Shown here in pieces: positions 25,512 through 34,874 of a stretch of DNA of 38,098 nt. Both the position numbers and the translations under genes were made by a program. The stretch lies in contig JAPKCH010000014.1 in NCBI GenBank assembly GCA_026421185.1, positions 1-38,098 of the forward strand, read 5' to 3'. How positions within the stretch are numbered: position 1 is the stretch's first letter; each line of letters opens with the position of its first letter. The DNA comes from Dehalococcoidia bacterium. Its GTDB lineage: Bacteria > Chloroflexota > Dehalococcoidia > Lucifugimonadales > Lucifugimonadaceae. The notes under the pieces are model-generated. The model ran no database searches. It saw only the letters and a list, made by a program, of their open reading frames with translations, and had not been told where the DNA came from.

Positions 25512-25767
25512 GACTATATGTTAATAATTTTCTAAGAAATGTTAGGTGTAATCTGCTGTGAGCGATTCGCTGCCAAACATTAGTGACGATCTTCTACTAG
25601 TGTCAAATGGCATCAGTTGGGTATTCTGAGACTGAAATAGATGAATTGTTGGCATCAATGGTCATCGGAATCGAATAGAATTTACCGACGTTGATTATGC
25701 ACTTCCTAGCAGGCCTATTCTGCTCCCATGGCGCTGTCCACGTAGCTATGTCTGGTATTTACTGAAT

Positions 25768-28700
25768 TTGCTTATATTCCGTAGGCGCTTACGTGCCGAT
25801 TTTTATCAAATGTTCGCCCTAGTGATGGGCGTGCTTGTGATGACGGCTATCCTCGCTGGTGCGCCGATGTATCTAAGTTCAATCGAGTCTCTGGGACTAC
25901 GATCCACTCTAGTAACTCTTTCAGCGTCAAATAGGAATATGCAGATTGTTGTCGAACAACTTCCGCTTACGAATAGTTCTGTTTCAGCTGCTACCGAACG
26001 TGTTCAAGTCGCACTCGATGAGCTGGACGACCTTGTCGTAACTGTTGGCCAGGAATCGCACACTAGACCACACTTTTGGGCAACTGATTCAAAATCTATA
26101 GTCGGCGGCTTGAAGCCTGATCTAGCGATACTACAGCGATTTGATAATTTTCTCGACGAAGTAGATATGCTCGAAGGGCATGAGCCGCAATCGATAGTAC
26201 TGCAGGAAGAAACGTATCTCGTAGCTGAAGTAGCGGTGCCTGCCGAGCGGGCCGAAGAATTAGGAATTGGCGTAGGCGATGAGATATGGCTTTCACCAAA
26301 CCCTCTTGATCCGCCATATTTGATGGCGAAAATAGTTGGTGTGTTCCATCCGAAAGATCTTGAATCAGAGTTTTGGTTGGGCTTAGGACTTGAGGTGACG
26401 GAGCCCGGTCGGCCTGCTGGAACAGCTGCTCGGTACATGCTGCCATTGTTCTTCACCCGAGATGGTTTATTTAATTCTGTGACAGGCGGAGCTGCTTCGA
26501 TCGGCACCAATCGATGGTTGATTCAGCTAGATCCTGTCCTCTTAGAACGTCAGAGACCAGCTTTTACGGCTGAACAAGTCGATGATGTGGGGCATGCACT
26601 CCGTCGTGGATTGCCAGAGTCTAAGGCGATAACAGCTCTTGAGAATCCACTCAGATCTCTTGGTAAAAAGATTGCGTTTGCTCGAATTCCAACGTTGATG
26701 ATGGGGGGAGTATTGCTGCTGGCAGCTGCTTACTATTCGATCATGGCTGCAGGTGCGCTGACTACTCGCCGACGTGTTGATACCGCTCGATTGTCTGCGC
26801 GTGGTTCGGGACGCCGGCAAGTTGCGTTTATGTTTTTCCTCGAGTCATTAGTTTTGGTGATACTCCCTGCTGTTACTGCACCGGTCTTAGCGTTAGGCGT
26901 CATAAATTTAATAGGATTACTGCCTGAGTACAAAGCGATCACATTAGGTTCGAGCATGCCGGTTTACATGAGCTGGCAAGCGTTCGCTTGGTCACTTATC
27001 GGTGCACTAATCGTTGTCTTGTACATGCAGTGGTCTGTGTCGAAAAGCGGTGGTCGAATAGTTGCTGATGCTCACGTATCGAGTCGACGGGTTGAAGGTA
27101 AGCCTTTCTTCCAACGCCAGTATCTGGACTTTTTATTTTTCATTTTTGGTGGCGTAATTCTGTGGGACTTATCAACTGAGTCATCGGTTGCTACAGCTAA
27201 AGAGGGTAGTGAAGCTATCGTCACAATTAATCCACTATTGATATTCGCACCGGCGATATTCCTCGGTGTAGTTGTGATGCTTTCGTTGCGATTATTACCA
27301 CCGATTGCTCGATTACTCTCAGGGATCTTCTCGAGGCGTGGACCGGTGTGGCCGCATCTTATTGCTGCGTTGTTTGCGAGAATTCCGCTTACTTACGCTT
27401 GGCCTGCTGCGATTATCGGCATGGCTGCTGGAACGGCGATGCTTTCGGCGACAGTTGCGTCAACTTTGCAACAAGGTTCTGTTGATCAATCGGGGTATGA
27501 GGTTGGCGCTGACCTTCGTGTATTCCCCGTTGATTTGAATAGTGGTTCTCGAACCAAAGTACTTGATCAGGTACGTAATATTGACGGTGTAAAGGAAGTT
27601 TCGGGAGGACTTAGAACTACTGGCGAAATCCGACTCGGCGGGCAGGGTGCTCCGTTCGAATTCCTTGCTATCGAACCTGATGAATTTAGTGACATCGGCG
27701 TATTCCGAGGCGATTACGCTGAGACCGATCTGGTTGAATTGGTCGAGAATTTGGGCCCAGTTTCGTTTGTAGAACCACTGGTAGTTACGGAACATGCTCG
27801 TCGAATCGGATATCGAATGCGTTCAGATATGATCGAACGGAGAATTCGGGCGAGCGTCAAATTGATCGATGCTGATGGCCTTTCACACACGGTCAATCTT
27901 GGGCCCGTTTCGAGTCGGAATTGGCAAGTTAGATTAGGTGATATTCCTAAGGTCGCATCGAGACCTGTTGAAATCGCCGGTCTCACATTTTTTGAACTGA
28001 CGCCAGACGAACTTGGCACGCAGGTGACTATTCAGATCGACGACTTGATGTATGAGTCGGCAGATTCGAGTGAGCTTGTAATTATCGACGGATTCGACGG
28101 CGATGTTGCTGAATGGAACCCATTGGCATCTTCCGAAGGTGTTGATACTCAAACGTCAGGATTCGGATATATCCGTAACAGTGATGGTGTATTCCAAGCG
28201 GACAACGGTCTGCAAATAAGTCTTGGAATTGGCACTGATCTTGGAACTCGAGGGATTGTTCGTTCAGCTTCGGACGTTATACCTATTTTGTTGAGTACGA
28301 CGGCTTTGGAATCGAACAATGTTGTAGTTGGTGACAATACTGTTATCCACGTATTTGAACGTTCGATTCCTGTGGAGATAGTTGGATCTACTGATTACTT
28401 CCCAACCCTGAGTCCTAATGATGGCGGGTTTGGTGTGGTTGATGTTTCTCAACTTTGGGCGCATTTAGCATTGAGTAGCGCAAACTCTGCTGGTGTCGCC
28501 TCCGAGCTATTCATCGGGCTTGATGAGGAAGTTGATGAAACGGTAAAGAATGCGATTTCATCGACGGTTGGTGGCTTGCATAGCGTTGTCGATCGGGAAG
28601 AGATTCAACTATCTTCAGTAGTCACTCCGCTGGCTGTTGCTGGTTGGCGCGGAGCGTCGATTGTCACAGCGATATTGGCTGTTTGTTTAGCGGTGCTTGG

Positions 28701-29073
28701 ATTCCTGACATTTGCTCCAATGCGACCGGCTGGTGATCATTTCAATCTGGCTATATTGCGAGCACTTGGAGTGCGTAAACGTGGGTTAGTGATGATTAGC
28801 GTTCTCGAGCAGTTGATGATTTTAGTAATTGGAATTGGTGCTGGAGTGGGGACTGGGCTGATTATGGCCCGTATCGCTGTGAATACTGCATCACAGACCG
28901 CTGCAACCGTGATCTTGCTTCCACCAATTGTGTTCTCCACGACATGGAACTACGTTGGTGGTTTGGTAGCAGCGTTATTGTTGGTGTCGGTACTTCTCGT
29001 TATTGTCGATTCAATTGCTGTTCGCAGCATCAATGTGGCCGGTACGCTACGTAATTTAGGGAAGAGCGGCTGA
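25768..29073 (+). CDS. Large FtsX/MacB-type ABC transporter permease, first of a pair
   Basis: A 1101-residue permease with a duplicated FtsX architecture. It has an N-terminal helix (residues 15-35), a large extracytoplasmic domain (to about 310), a block of helices near 310-510, and a further helix near 545-565. A second extracytoplasmic domain extends to about 950, and three terminal helices follow (WRGASIVTAILAVCLAVLG, LEQLMILVIGIGAG, and one near 1065). Such permeases work with a MacB-like ATPase, often moving lipids, lipoproteins or peptides, or acting mechanically. The only start is TTG at 25768-25770; the frame is open above it without ATG or GTG. It is one base from the second permease start, clearly the same operon. 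No ATPase gene precedes it. Confidence 0.88.
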   Translation: MLIFRRRLRADFYQMFALVMGVLVMTAILAGAPMYLSSIESLGLRSTLVTLSASNRNMQIVVEQLPLTNSSVSAATERVQVALDELDDLVVTVGQESHTRPHFWATDSKSIVGGLKPDLAILQRFDNFLDEVDMLEGHEPQSIVLQEETYLVAEVAVPAERAEELGIGVGDEIWLSPNPLDPPYLMAKIVGVFHPKDLESEFWLGLGLEVTEPGRPAGTAARYMLPLFFTRDGLFNSVTGGAASIGTNRWLIQLDPVLLERQRPAFTAEQVDDVGHALRRGLPESKAITALENPLRSLGKKIAFARIPTLMMGGVLLLAAAYYSIMAAGALTTRRRVDTARLSARGSGRRQVAFMFFLESLVLVILPAVTAPVLALGVINLIGLLPEYKAITLGSSMPVYMSWQAFAWSLIGALIVVLYMQWSVSKSGGRIVADAHVSSRRVEGKPFFQRQYLDFLFFIFGGVILWDLSTESSVATAKEGSEAIVTINPLLIFAPAIFLGVVVMLSLRLLPPIARLLSGIFSRRGPVWPHLIAALFARIPLTYAWPAAIIGMAAGTAMLSATVASTLQQGSVDQSGYEVGADLRVFPVDLNSGSRTKVLDQVRNIDGVKEVSGGLRTTGEIRLGGQGAPFEFLAIEPDEFSDIGVFRGDYAETDLVELVENLGPVSFVEPLVVTEHARRIGYRMRSDMIERRIRASVKLIDADGLSHTVNLGPVSSRNWQVRLGDIPKVASRPVEIAGLTFFELTPDELGTQVTIQIDDLMYESADSSELVIIDGFDGDVAEWNPLASSEGVDTQTSGFGYIRNSDGVFQADNGLQISLGIGTDLGTRGIVRSASDVIPILLSTTALESNNVVVGDNTVIHVFERSIPVEIVGSTDYFPTLSPNDGGFGVVDVSQLWAHLALSSANSAGVASELFIGLDEEVDETVKNAISSTVGGLHSVVDREEIQLSSVVTPLAVAGWRGASIVTAILAVCLAVLGFLTFAPMRPAGDHFNLAILRALGVRKRGLVMISVLEQLMILVIGIGAGVGTGLIMARIAVNTASQTAATVILLPPIVFSTTWNYVGGLVAALLLVSVLLVIVDSIAVRSINVAGTLRNLGKSG

Positions 29074-29074
29074 T

Positions 29075-32000
29075 ATGGGACCACGAGCATTCATGGGATT
29101 TGTTGGCCGTCGAACTCGTTCGCATTGGCCAATGCTGACAGTCGTTTCGGTTGGTGTAGTAGCTGCGGTTGCGACTATCGCCGCCAGTGTTATTTATTTT
29201 GATTCGCTTGGTGATATCGCTCTAGAGCGTGAGATCTCGACTGATGGCGGCGCTAATCACGACATTGTGATTACCGGACGTGAAATTGGGATTGATACCG
29301 CTAGCAATAGCGAAATTCTTGAATTAGTCGATTTAGCGGTTAGAGAAGTTGCTTCATCAGTCATCACCGATTCAACGGTTTCGTACGGTTCCCCTACATT
29401 ACTTATCGAGCAAGAAGAAGGTCTTAGCACTGAAGAAACGGTAGATGATTCTTGGCGAGCAGTTATGTTCAATACGCCTGATCTACAGACCAATTCAGTG
29501 CTGACGACAGGTGAATGGCCGACTGAAAAAGTGAGTTTTGCTGAGCCAGGGCAGATGCTTATTGAGGCGGCAATCGATGAGTCAGCGGCAGAATCGTTCG
29601 GTCTCGTTACTGGTGATGTCGTAGTTGTCGCTCCGTTCTGGGATGACATAAATGATTCGATCGCAGTTCGAGTTTCCGGTACCTATGTTCGTGGTGAACA
29701 GGATGCTAGATTCTGGAAAGATCTCGACGATCAATTTGGTCTGGATGATACGGATCTTAAGTTCCTGCCGTTTGTTCCTAATTCCAACGTTTTTGAATCG
29801 AACATAGGTCGTTATTTTCCTAGTATGTCGGTTAAGTATTTCTGGCGTTACTACGTTGATTCTTCTCGTGTGCAGGCATCGACTGCTAACAAGTTGTTGT
29901 TGGGGTTCGAGGAAATCAAGGCTCAATTGCAGCCGAAGATCAGCAGCTATTCCCAAGATATTCCCCTTCAAGATGTATTAACCCGAAACCAGCAGCAGAC
30001 GTTCTTCAGTCGTTTGCCTATGATGGTTGTGTTCTCGGTTATCGCTGCTGTTGTTCTTTACTTCGTTGCCACGATGTCGATTCTAATGGTCGAGACACAG
30101 GCAAGCGATATTGCACGATTGCGCACCCGTGCTGCGACAGTTCGACAAGTGGTCGGCGCATTTGTAATTGAGGGTGCAGTGGTCGCATTGCTTGCGATAT
30201 TGCTTGCACCGCCAATTGCAGCGCTAGTTGTGAAGTGGATAGGCGTGATCCCACTATTTAGTGAACTGAACGGCGGTAATCCGCTTCCTGTAACTCTTGG
30301 TCAGACGGCGTACGTTGTGTCGGCGATTACAGGCTTAGCTGGATTCATTGCGATGGTAGTTCCTGCGTCGATGTCAGCCAAGAAAACTGTTGTTAGTAGC
30401 GTGCGTGAATCGACTCGACCTGCGGCGCAAAGTGCGATGCAGAAGTACTACCTTGATGTAGCTTTGCTTGGTCTGCTTCTTGTATTTGCTTCTCAGCTCA
30501 CTAGTGAAGGTTCGTTCGTTGATGTTCCGGGCGTGGGAGCAGCTCAGGTCGATAAGATCAACGTGGTAATGCCAGCATTGGTTCTAGCGTTCGGCGGCTT
30601 CGTAGCGTTGAGGGCGTTCCCGGCGTTGGTTGAGGTGGTTGCGATATTGACTTCCTTACCTCGTATATCGAGTCTCGTTTCACCTGCAATTACTTTGGTT
30701 CTGTGGCAGATGGCGAGGAATCCTCGTCACTACTCACGGCTTTCACTATTGATGATTTTGACTGCTGGGTTAGGCGTATTTGCATCGAGTTTCGCTGGGA
30801 CATTGGACGTAAGTGCCGCCGATAGGGCGAGATACCAGTCCGGGGCGGATCTACGAGTAAACGGTGTTTCTTACACGAACCGTGTTCAGGCAGGAGATAC
30901 GTTTCGGCGAATCGATGAGACTCCGGGTGTGGAATCTGCGGCTCCGGTGTTCAGGACGGTTGGTGTCGACTTGACCGCTGATGTTGGAAGTACGTTCACA
31001 TTCTTGGGAGTAGATCCTGAGCCGATGGCGGGGATTGCATGGTCCCGGGATGATTTTGCTTCGAGTTCACTCAGTAGTCAAATGACAAGCCTCACAGATT
31101 CTCGATCAGGTATTCCAATCCCAGAAGACACACTCTTTGTGACGGCGAAGGTTCGCCCGACCGCTCGTCGTGCTGACTCGCGTGTTACAGCACGGCTAAG
31201 CGATTCTACCGGGCGATTGTTCACACTAAATCTCGGGTCATTATTGCCGAGGTCTGCTTCAAAAATAACCTCAGCCAAAGATATAAATAAGGCTTTCCTC
31301 AACAGCGTAGGTCCGGGATATGGTGCCTCACCTCTTCATATGGCGGTCCTGACAAACAACAAAGAAATTGCTGGACTTCTTATTGATAACGGCGCTGATA
31401 TAGACACAAAGGCGAAGGACGTTGATGCAGGTACACCATTACATTGGGCCGTTTATATGGAAAATAGAGAAATGGCGGAATTACTGATTGAGCGCGGTGC
31501 CGACGTCAATGCTGAGAACAAAGCGGGCTACAGGCCGATTGATTTCGGATCAGAAGGTTTTGTTGGACCCGAATGGTTTGATCGAGAAAACTCTGGCTTC
31601 ACTCTCTCAATCGTAAAGCCCGATGCTAACTTGAATTTACTGAAGGTAGACCCATCGCCTAAGATCTACACACTACAGAGCCTGCTCGATGTTGGCTTTA
31701 AGACGAACAGGACTTACTCAGTTGTCAATCTTGAGAGTGCAACTGGGGCTCATCATGGGTTTTACGGTCGAGATCCATACAACAGGCTTGAGTACGAGGT
31801 GCGTTTCTATCCAACGCACGCTGAAGCCAGTGATGTTGGAATTGATTTTGCTGATGAGGTTATAGGAGAAGATGCCGTGGCTGAGGATCTCCAGCGGTGG
31901 CAGGAGGGTTTTGGAGAACGACGCCAGTGCACTACAAGAGGTCGCCGCTGGCCACCTGATTGCGACAATCCTAAATATTTTGACTACATCGTAGTCGGAA

Positions 32001-33496
32001 ATATGGTGCTTTTATGTCAGGGAAAAGACTCCTCGAGTTCTATTCAAGCCTGTGCCGACTTAATGCAAGCCATTGAGGGCAAAGGGTTGCCAATTAGTGG
32101 CCAGATTGCTGAAACTGAGGAAAGTAAAACAACCGCAGATCTTATTGCGTCACTACAACAGTTCGAAGTTGTGACCTCACTAAAGGATGAGGAAATATTT
32201 GAAGCCATCTTAGAATCTGATACAGCTGCCATAAACCGGTATTTAGGATTAGGCAGTTGTGAGGTAGTTGAAGCGGCTTTGCCACCAAAGTGGTGCATTC
32301 TTTCTGGTTCTTTAAAAGGGATCGACTACACCGCCATTAATCCCGCTCCGCCGTTCCGTTTAGAGTTCATTGGTGTGGGTCTGCCGAACGTAGAACGTGC
32401 CAGGTTCAGTCGAACTGATCCCCCTTTCCTGGATGCAGGATCGTTTGAAATTGATGAGTTAGCTTTTGTACTAGAAAGCGGCGTTACACAAGTTGTTGAA
32501 GACTTTAACGAGGATTCTTCATGGATGACTGTTGAACCCGGCTTGAACCAGTATGGTGCCAGGCTTGAGCCTCTTCTTGCGAAGCCTTCAGGCAGCGAAG
32601 ATGATGAGAACGCTGTACTGCAGGACCAAAGCATAGCTGTGATGACGTGGAATCCGGTTGTAGTTACTCAACTGCGTGGTGTGACGGTTGGTTCCGAGAG
32701 TGCCCCAATTCCGGTTATTGCTAGCACAGGATTTATGGATCGTGGCGGATATAACGTCGGTGAGCGGATCAACGTCGATGTGCAGGGGGCAAATGTTCCT
32801 GTTCGACTTGCCGGGATTGCCGACTACTTTCCAACACTTGATCCTGAATTTTCTACTTTTATAGTTGCTGATATTCGATCGACTTGGCTCGCTTTGAACG
32901 CAAACAAAATGCGAAACGCTGAGCAGGCGAACGAAGTTTGGATTGATACGGGCGATGCTGCGCCTTCTGAAGTTGCCAACGCAATTAGGGGTAGAACTAC
33001 TGTTCCACCTTCATTTATTGCGCAGGATCAGTTACTTCGTGATGCTGCTGTCGATCCACTAATTTCCGCCGGTTGGCGTGCATTGCTGGCGATTGCGTTT
33101 ACCACGGTTCTTGCGGCAAGCGCGGTTGGCTTCCTTGTGTATTCTCAGGTCACTTTCGCTTCACGTATGACGGAATATGCTGTGGTACGTACGCTGGGTC
33201 TCACGACTCGTCAGGTACTTGGACTGGTTACGCTCGAACTGTTAATGGTTTTAGTACCAGCGGTTCTTGTCGGCGGTTTGCTCGGAATGCGCATGGGGGC
33301 AACGATCATTCCATTCCTTGTAACTTCGGGAGAAGGCGTACTAGTTGTGCCGCCGGTAGTGCTCAGTGTCGATTGGCAAGCCGTTGGGGTGTTGGTTGGC
33401 GTGATTGGCGCAATATTCCTTGCGATTTCAGTAGGTTTGATCTCATCCGTACGCAAAATATCTCCACCTAGTGTGATGCGTATGGGACAGAACTAA
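29075..33496 (+). CDS. Large FtsX/MacB-type permease with an in-frame ankyrin/lipoprotein-domain cassette
   Basis: Sister of the upstream permease: same two FtsX halves, terminal helices and motifs (IADYFPTLDPEF versus STDYFPTLSPND). It is 1473 residues; without residues 725-1069 it would be 1128, close to the sister's 1101. The extra block lies in the second extracytoplasmic domain. It contains two ankyrin repeats (ASPLHMAVLTNNKEIAGLLI, TPLHWAVYMENREMAELLIE) at about 740-825, then a domain at about 860-1002 shared with the lipoprotein at 1410-1967, then the front of another ankyrin-like helix pair (IFEAILESDTAAINRYL) cut short. Removing the block leaves NLGSLLPPKWCILSG, which aligns gap-free with NLGPVSSRNWQVRLG of the sister. 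The frame is open throughout, so a fusion protein could be made. Start ATG, two bases after the previous stop. Confidence 0.85.
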   Translation: MGPRAFMGFVGRRTRSHWPMLTVVSVGVVAAVATIAASVIYFDSLGDIALEREISTDGGANHDIVITGREIGIDTASNSEILELVDLAVREVASSVITDSTVSYGSPTLLIEQEEGLSTEETVDDSWRAVMFNTPDLQTNSVLTTGEWPTEKVSFAEPGQMLIEAAIDESAAESFGLVTGDVVVVAPFWDDINDSIAVRVSGTYVRGEQDARFWKDLDDQFGLDDTDLKFLPFVPNSNVFESNIGRYFPSMSVKYFWRYYVDSSRVQASTANKLLLGFEEIKAQLQPKISSYSQDIPLQDVLTRNQQQTFFSRLPMMVVFSVIAAVVLYFVATMSILMVETQASDIARLRTRAATVRQVVGAFVIEGAVVALLAILLAPPIAALVVKWIGVIPLFSELNGGNPLPVTLGQTAYVVSAITGLAGFIAMVVPASMSAKKTVVSSVRESTRPAAQSAMQKYYLDVALLGLLLVFASQLTSEGSFVDVPGVGAAQVDKINVVMPALVLAFGGFVALRAFPALVEVVAILTSLPRISSLVSPAITLVLWQMARNPRHYSRLSLLMILTAGLGVFASSFAGTLDVSAADRARYQSGADLRVNGVSYTNRVQAGDTFRRIDETPGVESAAPVFRTVGVDLTADVGSTFTFLGVDPEPMAGIAWSRDDFASSSLSSQMTSLTDSRSGIPIPEDTLFVTAKVRPTARRADSRVTARLSDSTGRLFTLNLGSLLPRSASKITSAKDINKAFLNSVGPGYGASPLHMAVLTNNKEIAGLLIDNGADIDTKAKDVDAGTPLHWAVYMENREMAELLIERGADVNAENKAGYRPIDFGSEGFVGPEWFDRENSGFTLSIVKPDANLNLLKVDPSPKIYTLQSLLDVGFKTNRTYSVVNLESATGAHHGFYGRDPYNRLEYEVRFYPTHAEASDVGIDFADEVIGEDAVAEDLQRWQEGFGERRQCTTRGRRWPPDCDNPKYFDYIVVGNMVLLCQGKDSSSSIQACADLMQAIEGKGLPISGQIAETEESKTTADLIASLQQFEVVTSLKDEEIFEAILESDTAAINRYLGLGSCEVVEAALPPKWCILSGSLKGIDYTAINPAPPFRLEFIGVGLPNVERARFSRTDPPFLDAGSFEIDELAFVLESGVTQVVEDFNEDSSWMTVEPGLNQYGARLEPLLAKPSGSEDDENAVLQDQSIAVMTWNPVVVTQLRGVTVGSESAPIPVIASTGFMDRGGYNVGERINVDVQGANVPVRLAGIADYFPTLDPEFSTFIVADIRSTWLALNANKMRNAEQANEVWIDTGDAAPSEVANAIRGRTTVPPSFIAQDQLLRDAAVDPLISAGWRALLAIAFTTVLAASAVGFLVYSQVTFASRMTEYAVVRTLGLTTRQVLGLVTLELLMVLVPAVLVGGLLGMRMGATIIPFLVTSGEGVLVVPPVVLSVDWQAVGVLVGVIGAIFLAISVGLISSVRKISPPSVMRMGQN
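31244..32283 (+). mobile_element. Inserted cassette inside the second permease, flanked by TTGCC copies
   Basis: The sequence between TTGCC at 31244-31248 and TTGCC at 32279-32283 interrupts the permease by 1035 bases (345 codons), so frame is kept. Close to the ends are imperfect inverted repeats: GCTTCAA then AACCTCA on the left (31256-31273), TGAGGTA then TTGAAGC on the right (32260-32274). No transposase or integrase is encoded. Calling it mobile is inference from the clean junction and the repeated domain elsewhere; five-base direct repeats can occur by chance. Confidence 0.45.
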
Positions 33497-33531
33497 CGGA
33501 TTCTGTATGGGTCGGCGAAAGATTCGTCAAA

Positions 33532-33853
33532 ATGAAAGGGTTAAGATTAGTTTCTGTGGAAGTATTACTTTCGATCGAAAATCTGACGAAGCGATATCAG
33601 GGGGCGTGGTATTAAACGACGTCAGCTTAGAGGTTTCTAACGGTATTACTGGAATTCTTGGTGTGAATGGCGTGGGAAAAGTACGGCGATAAAAATCGTT
33701 TTGGGCCTGCTTTAACCTACGTACGGGTCATCAAAAATTCTTGGTGAAACAGCTGCTGAAAATATCAACGTTCGCTCTCGGCTCGGCTACATGCCTGAGC
33801 ACGAATGCTTACCGTCGAACGTGACGGCAGCTGAGTTCCGGACTCATATGTAG
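33532..33853 (+). pseudogene. Wrecked ABC transporter ATPase gene
   Basis: Remains of the ATPase that should power the two permeases. Frame 1 starts at ATG 33532 and gives LSIENLTKRYQG. A missing G in the run 33600-33604 shifts the frame, and the next frame gives VVLNDVSLEVSNGITGILG and the Walker A start VNGVGK. A missing A in the run 33677-33680 shifts it again to STAIKIVLGLL. TAA at 33713-33715 then stops it. The same frame continues with VRSRLGYMPEHECLPSNV, a typical post-Walker segment, and ends after TAAEFRTHM at TAG 33851-33853. No Q-loop-to-Walker-B part or signature motif follows, so about two thirds of the gene are gone. Homopolymer losses could be sequencing error; the stop and truncation are harder to explain that way. 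Confidence 0.88.
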
Positions 33854-33898
33854 GTTATTGGTATTTAATTTTTGACAGATCATACAGTCTTACTCGAG

Positions 33899-34756
33899 TC
33901 AGCCTGTTTGCTGATCATTCTCTTCAAGTGAGTAGTACTTGTGATCAATATTTGCGTCGGTAACGTTGACCACTCGAAAGCCTGAAGGGTCGTCTCCGAA
34001 TGGATATCCAACCGGACCTGAAGTTACGACTTCAATACCGTTTTCTGAGGCGTAATTGTTTCGATGCCAATGCCCAGCGAAATTGGCTTCGATGCCATGA
34101 TCAGCAGCTATCTCGAGAAGCGGTTTTCGATATTTCTTTTTGATCGACCACGGATTATCAGGTTCGTTACCCGATTTCACGAACAACGGATGGTGGCTGA
34201 ACAGAATTATTCGTTTAGCGCTTTGTTTACTCGCCTTAATCGCTTCATATTCAACAAACGCCAGTTGGGCTTTTGCTTCTTCAGTAACTGTTTCAGGTGA
34301 AGTTAGCACTGTTGAATTAATGACTAAGAATCGAACGTCTCCATGCGAGAATGCGTAGTAATCGGGACCGAAGTTTTTACGATATATGTCGATTAAATAC
34401 TGCTCAGGCGTGTTGTGATCTTCAGAGATATCGTGGTTGCCCGGTACCCAGTGAAGATCGATTGAATCGTCAAGAAGGGCTGCAATTCGTTTTACCTCTG
34501 AAACTTGTTCATCATTGTCAGCCTCGTTGATCATGTCGCCGCACACGACTACGAAGGCTGGTTTTATCCAATTGGCGCGTTCAATTGCTTCGGTAAACAA
34601 TGCCGTTTCAGGAGCAAAGCCTTCGAATTTCTTTGCTTTACGGAGAATTAGACCTCGTTCGGCAAGTGCCGCTACCTCAGCGTCAGTCTTCCCGCTGCAA
34701 GCCGCGAATAAGCCGAATTGAGGATCGGCAAGTTGAATGAAAGAAAAGTCGCTCAT
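33899..34756 (-). CDS. CPPED1-like calcineurin metallophosphoesterase
   Basis: Two-metal phosphoesterase of 285 residues. The metal motifs appear in family order: ADPQFGL (D-x-Q form as in CPPED1-type proteins), VVCGDMINEADND, VPGNHDISED, LFSHHPLF and FAGHWHRNN. The protein is cytoplasmic with no signal. Substrate could be a phosphoprotein or a small phosphate ester. The ATG at 34754-34756 is chosen over the preceding TTG. It is convergent with the broken ABC gene, separated by 45 bases. Confidence 0.9.
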   Translation of the reverse strand: MSDFSFIQLADPQFGLFAACSGKTDAEVAALAERGLILRKAKKFEGFAPETALFTEAIERANWIKPAFVVVCGDMINEADNDEQVSEVKRIAALLDDSIDLHWVPGNHDISEDHNTPEQYLIDIYRKNFGPDYYAFSHGDVRFLVINSTVLTSPETVTEEAKAQLAFVEYEAIKASKQSAKRIILFSHHPLFVKSGNEPDNPWSIKKKYRKPLLEIAADHGIEANFAGHWHRNNYASENGIEVVTSGPVGYPFGDDPSGFRVVNVTDANIDHKYYSLEENDQQTG

Positions 34757-34874
34757 CAATTGAAATTAGTATCTCTTCCTTAAATTTTCATTGCGATATT
34801 GAAATGTATTCGATCTAGATTGCAGACCGTTAACCAAATCGAAGATAATTTACGATGCAGCATACCTTTTTGAC

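Noticed and set aside
26096-28464. Several minus-strand frames inside the first permease
   Set aside because: All are antisense shadows of one continuous 1101-codon permease gene with clear membrane segments.
33600-33681. Programmed frameshifting in the ABC ATPase gene
   Set aside because: Two separate shifts, a later stop and loss of most of the protein do not fit a programmed event; decay or base errors explain it better.
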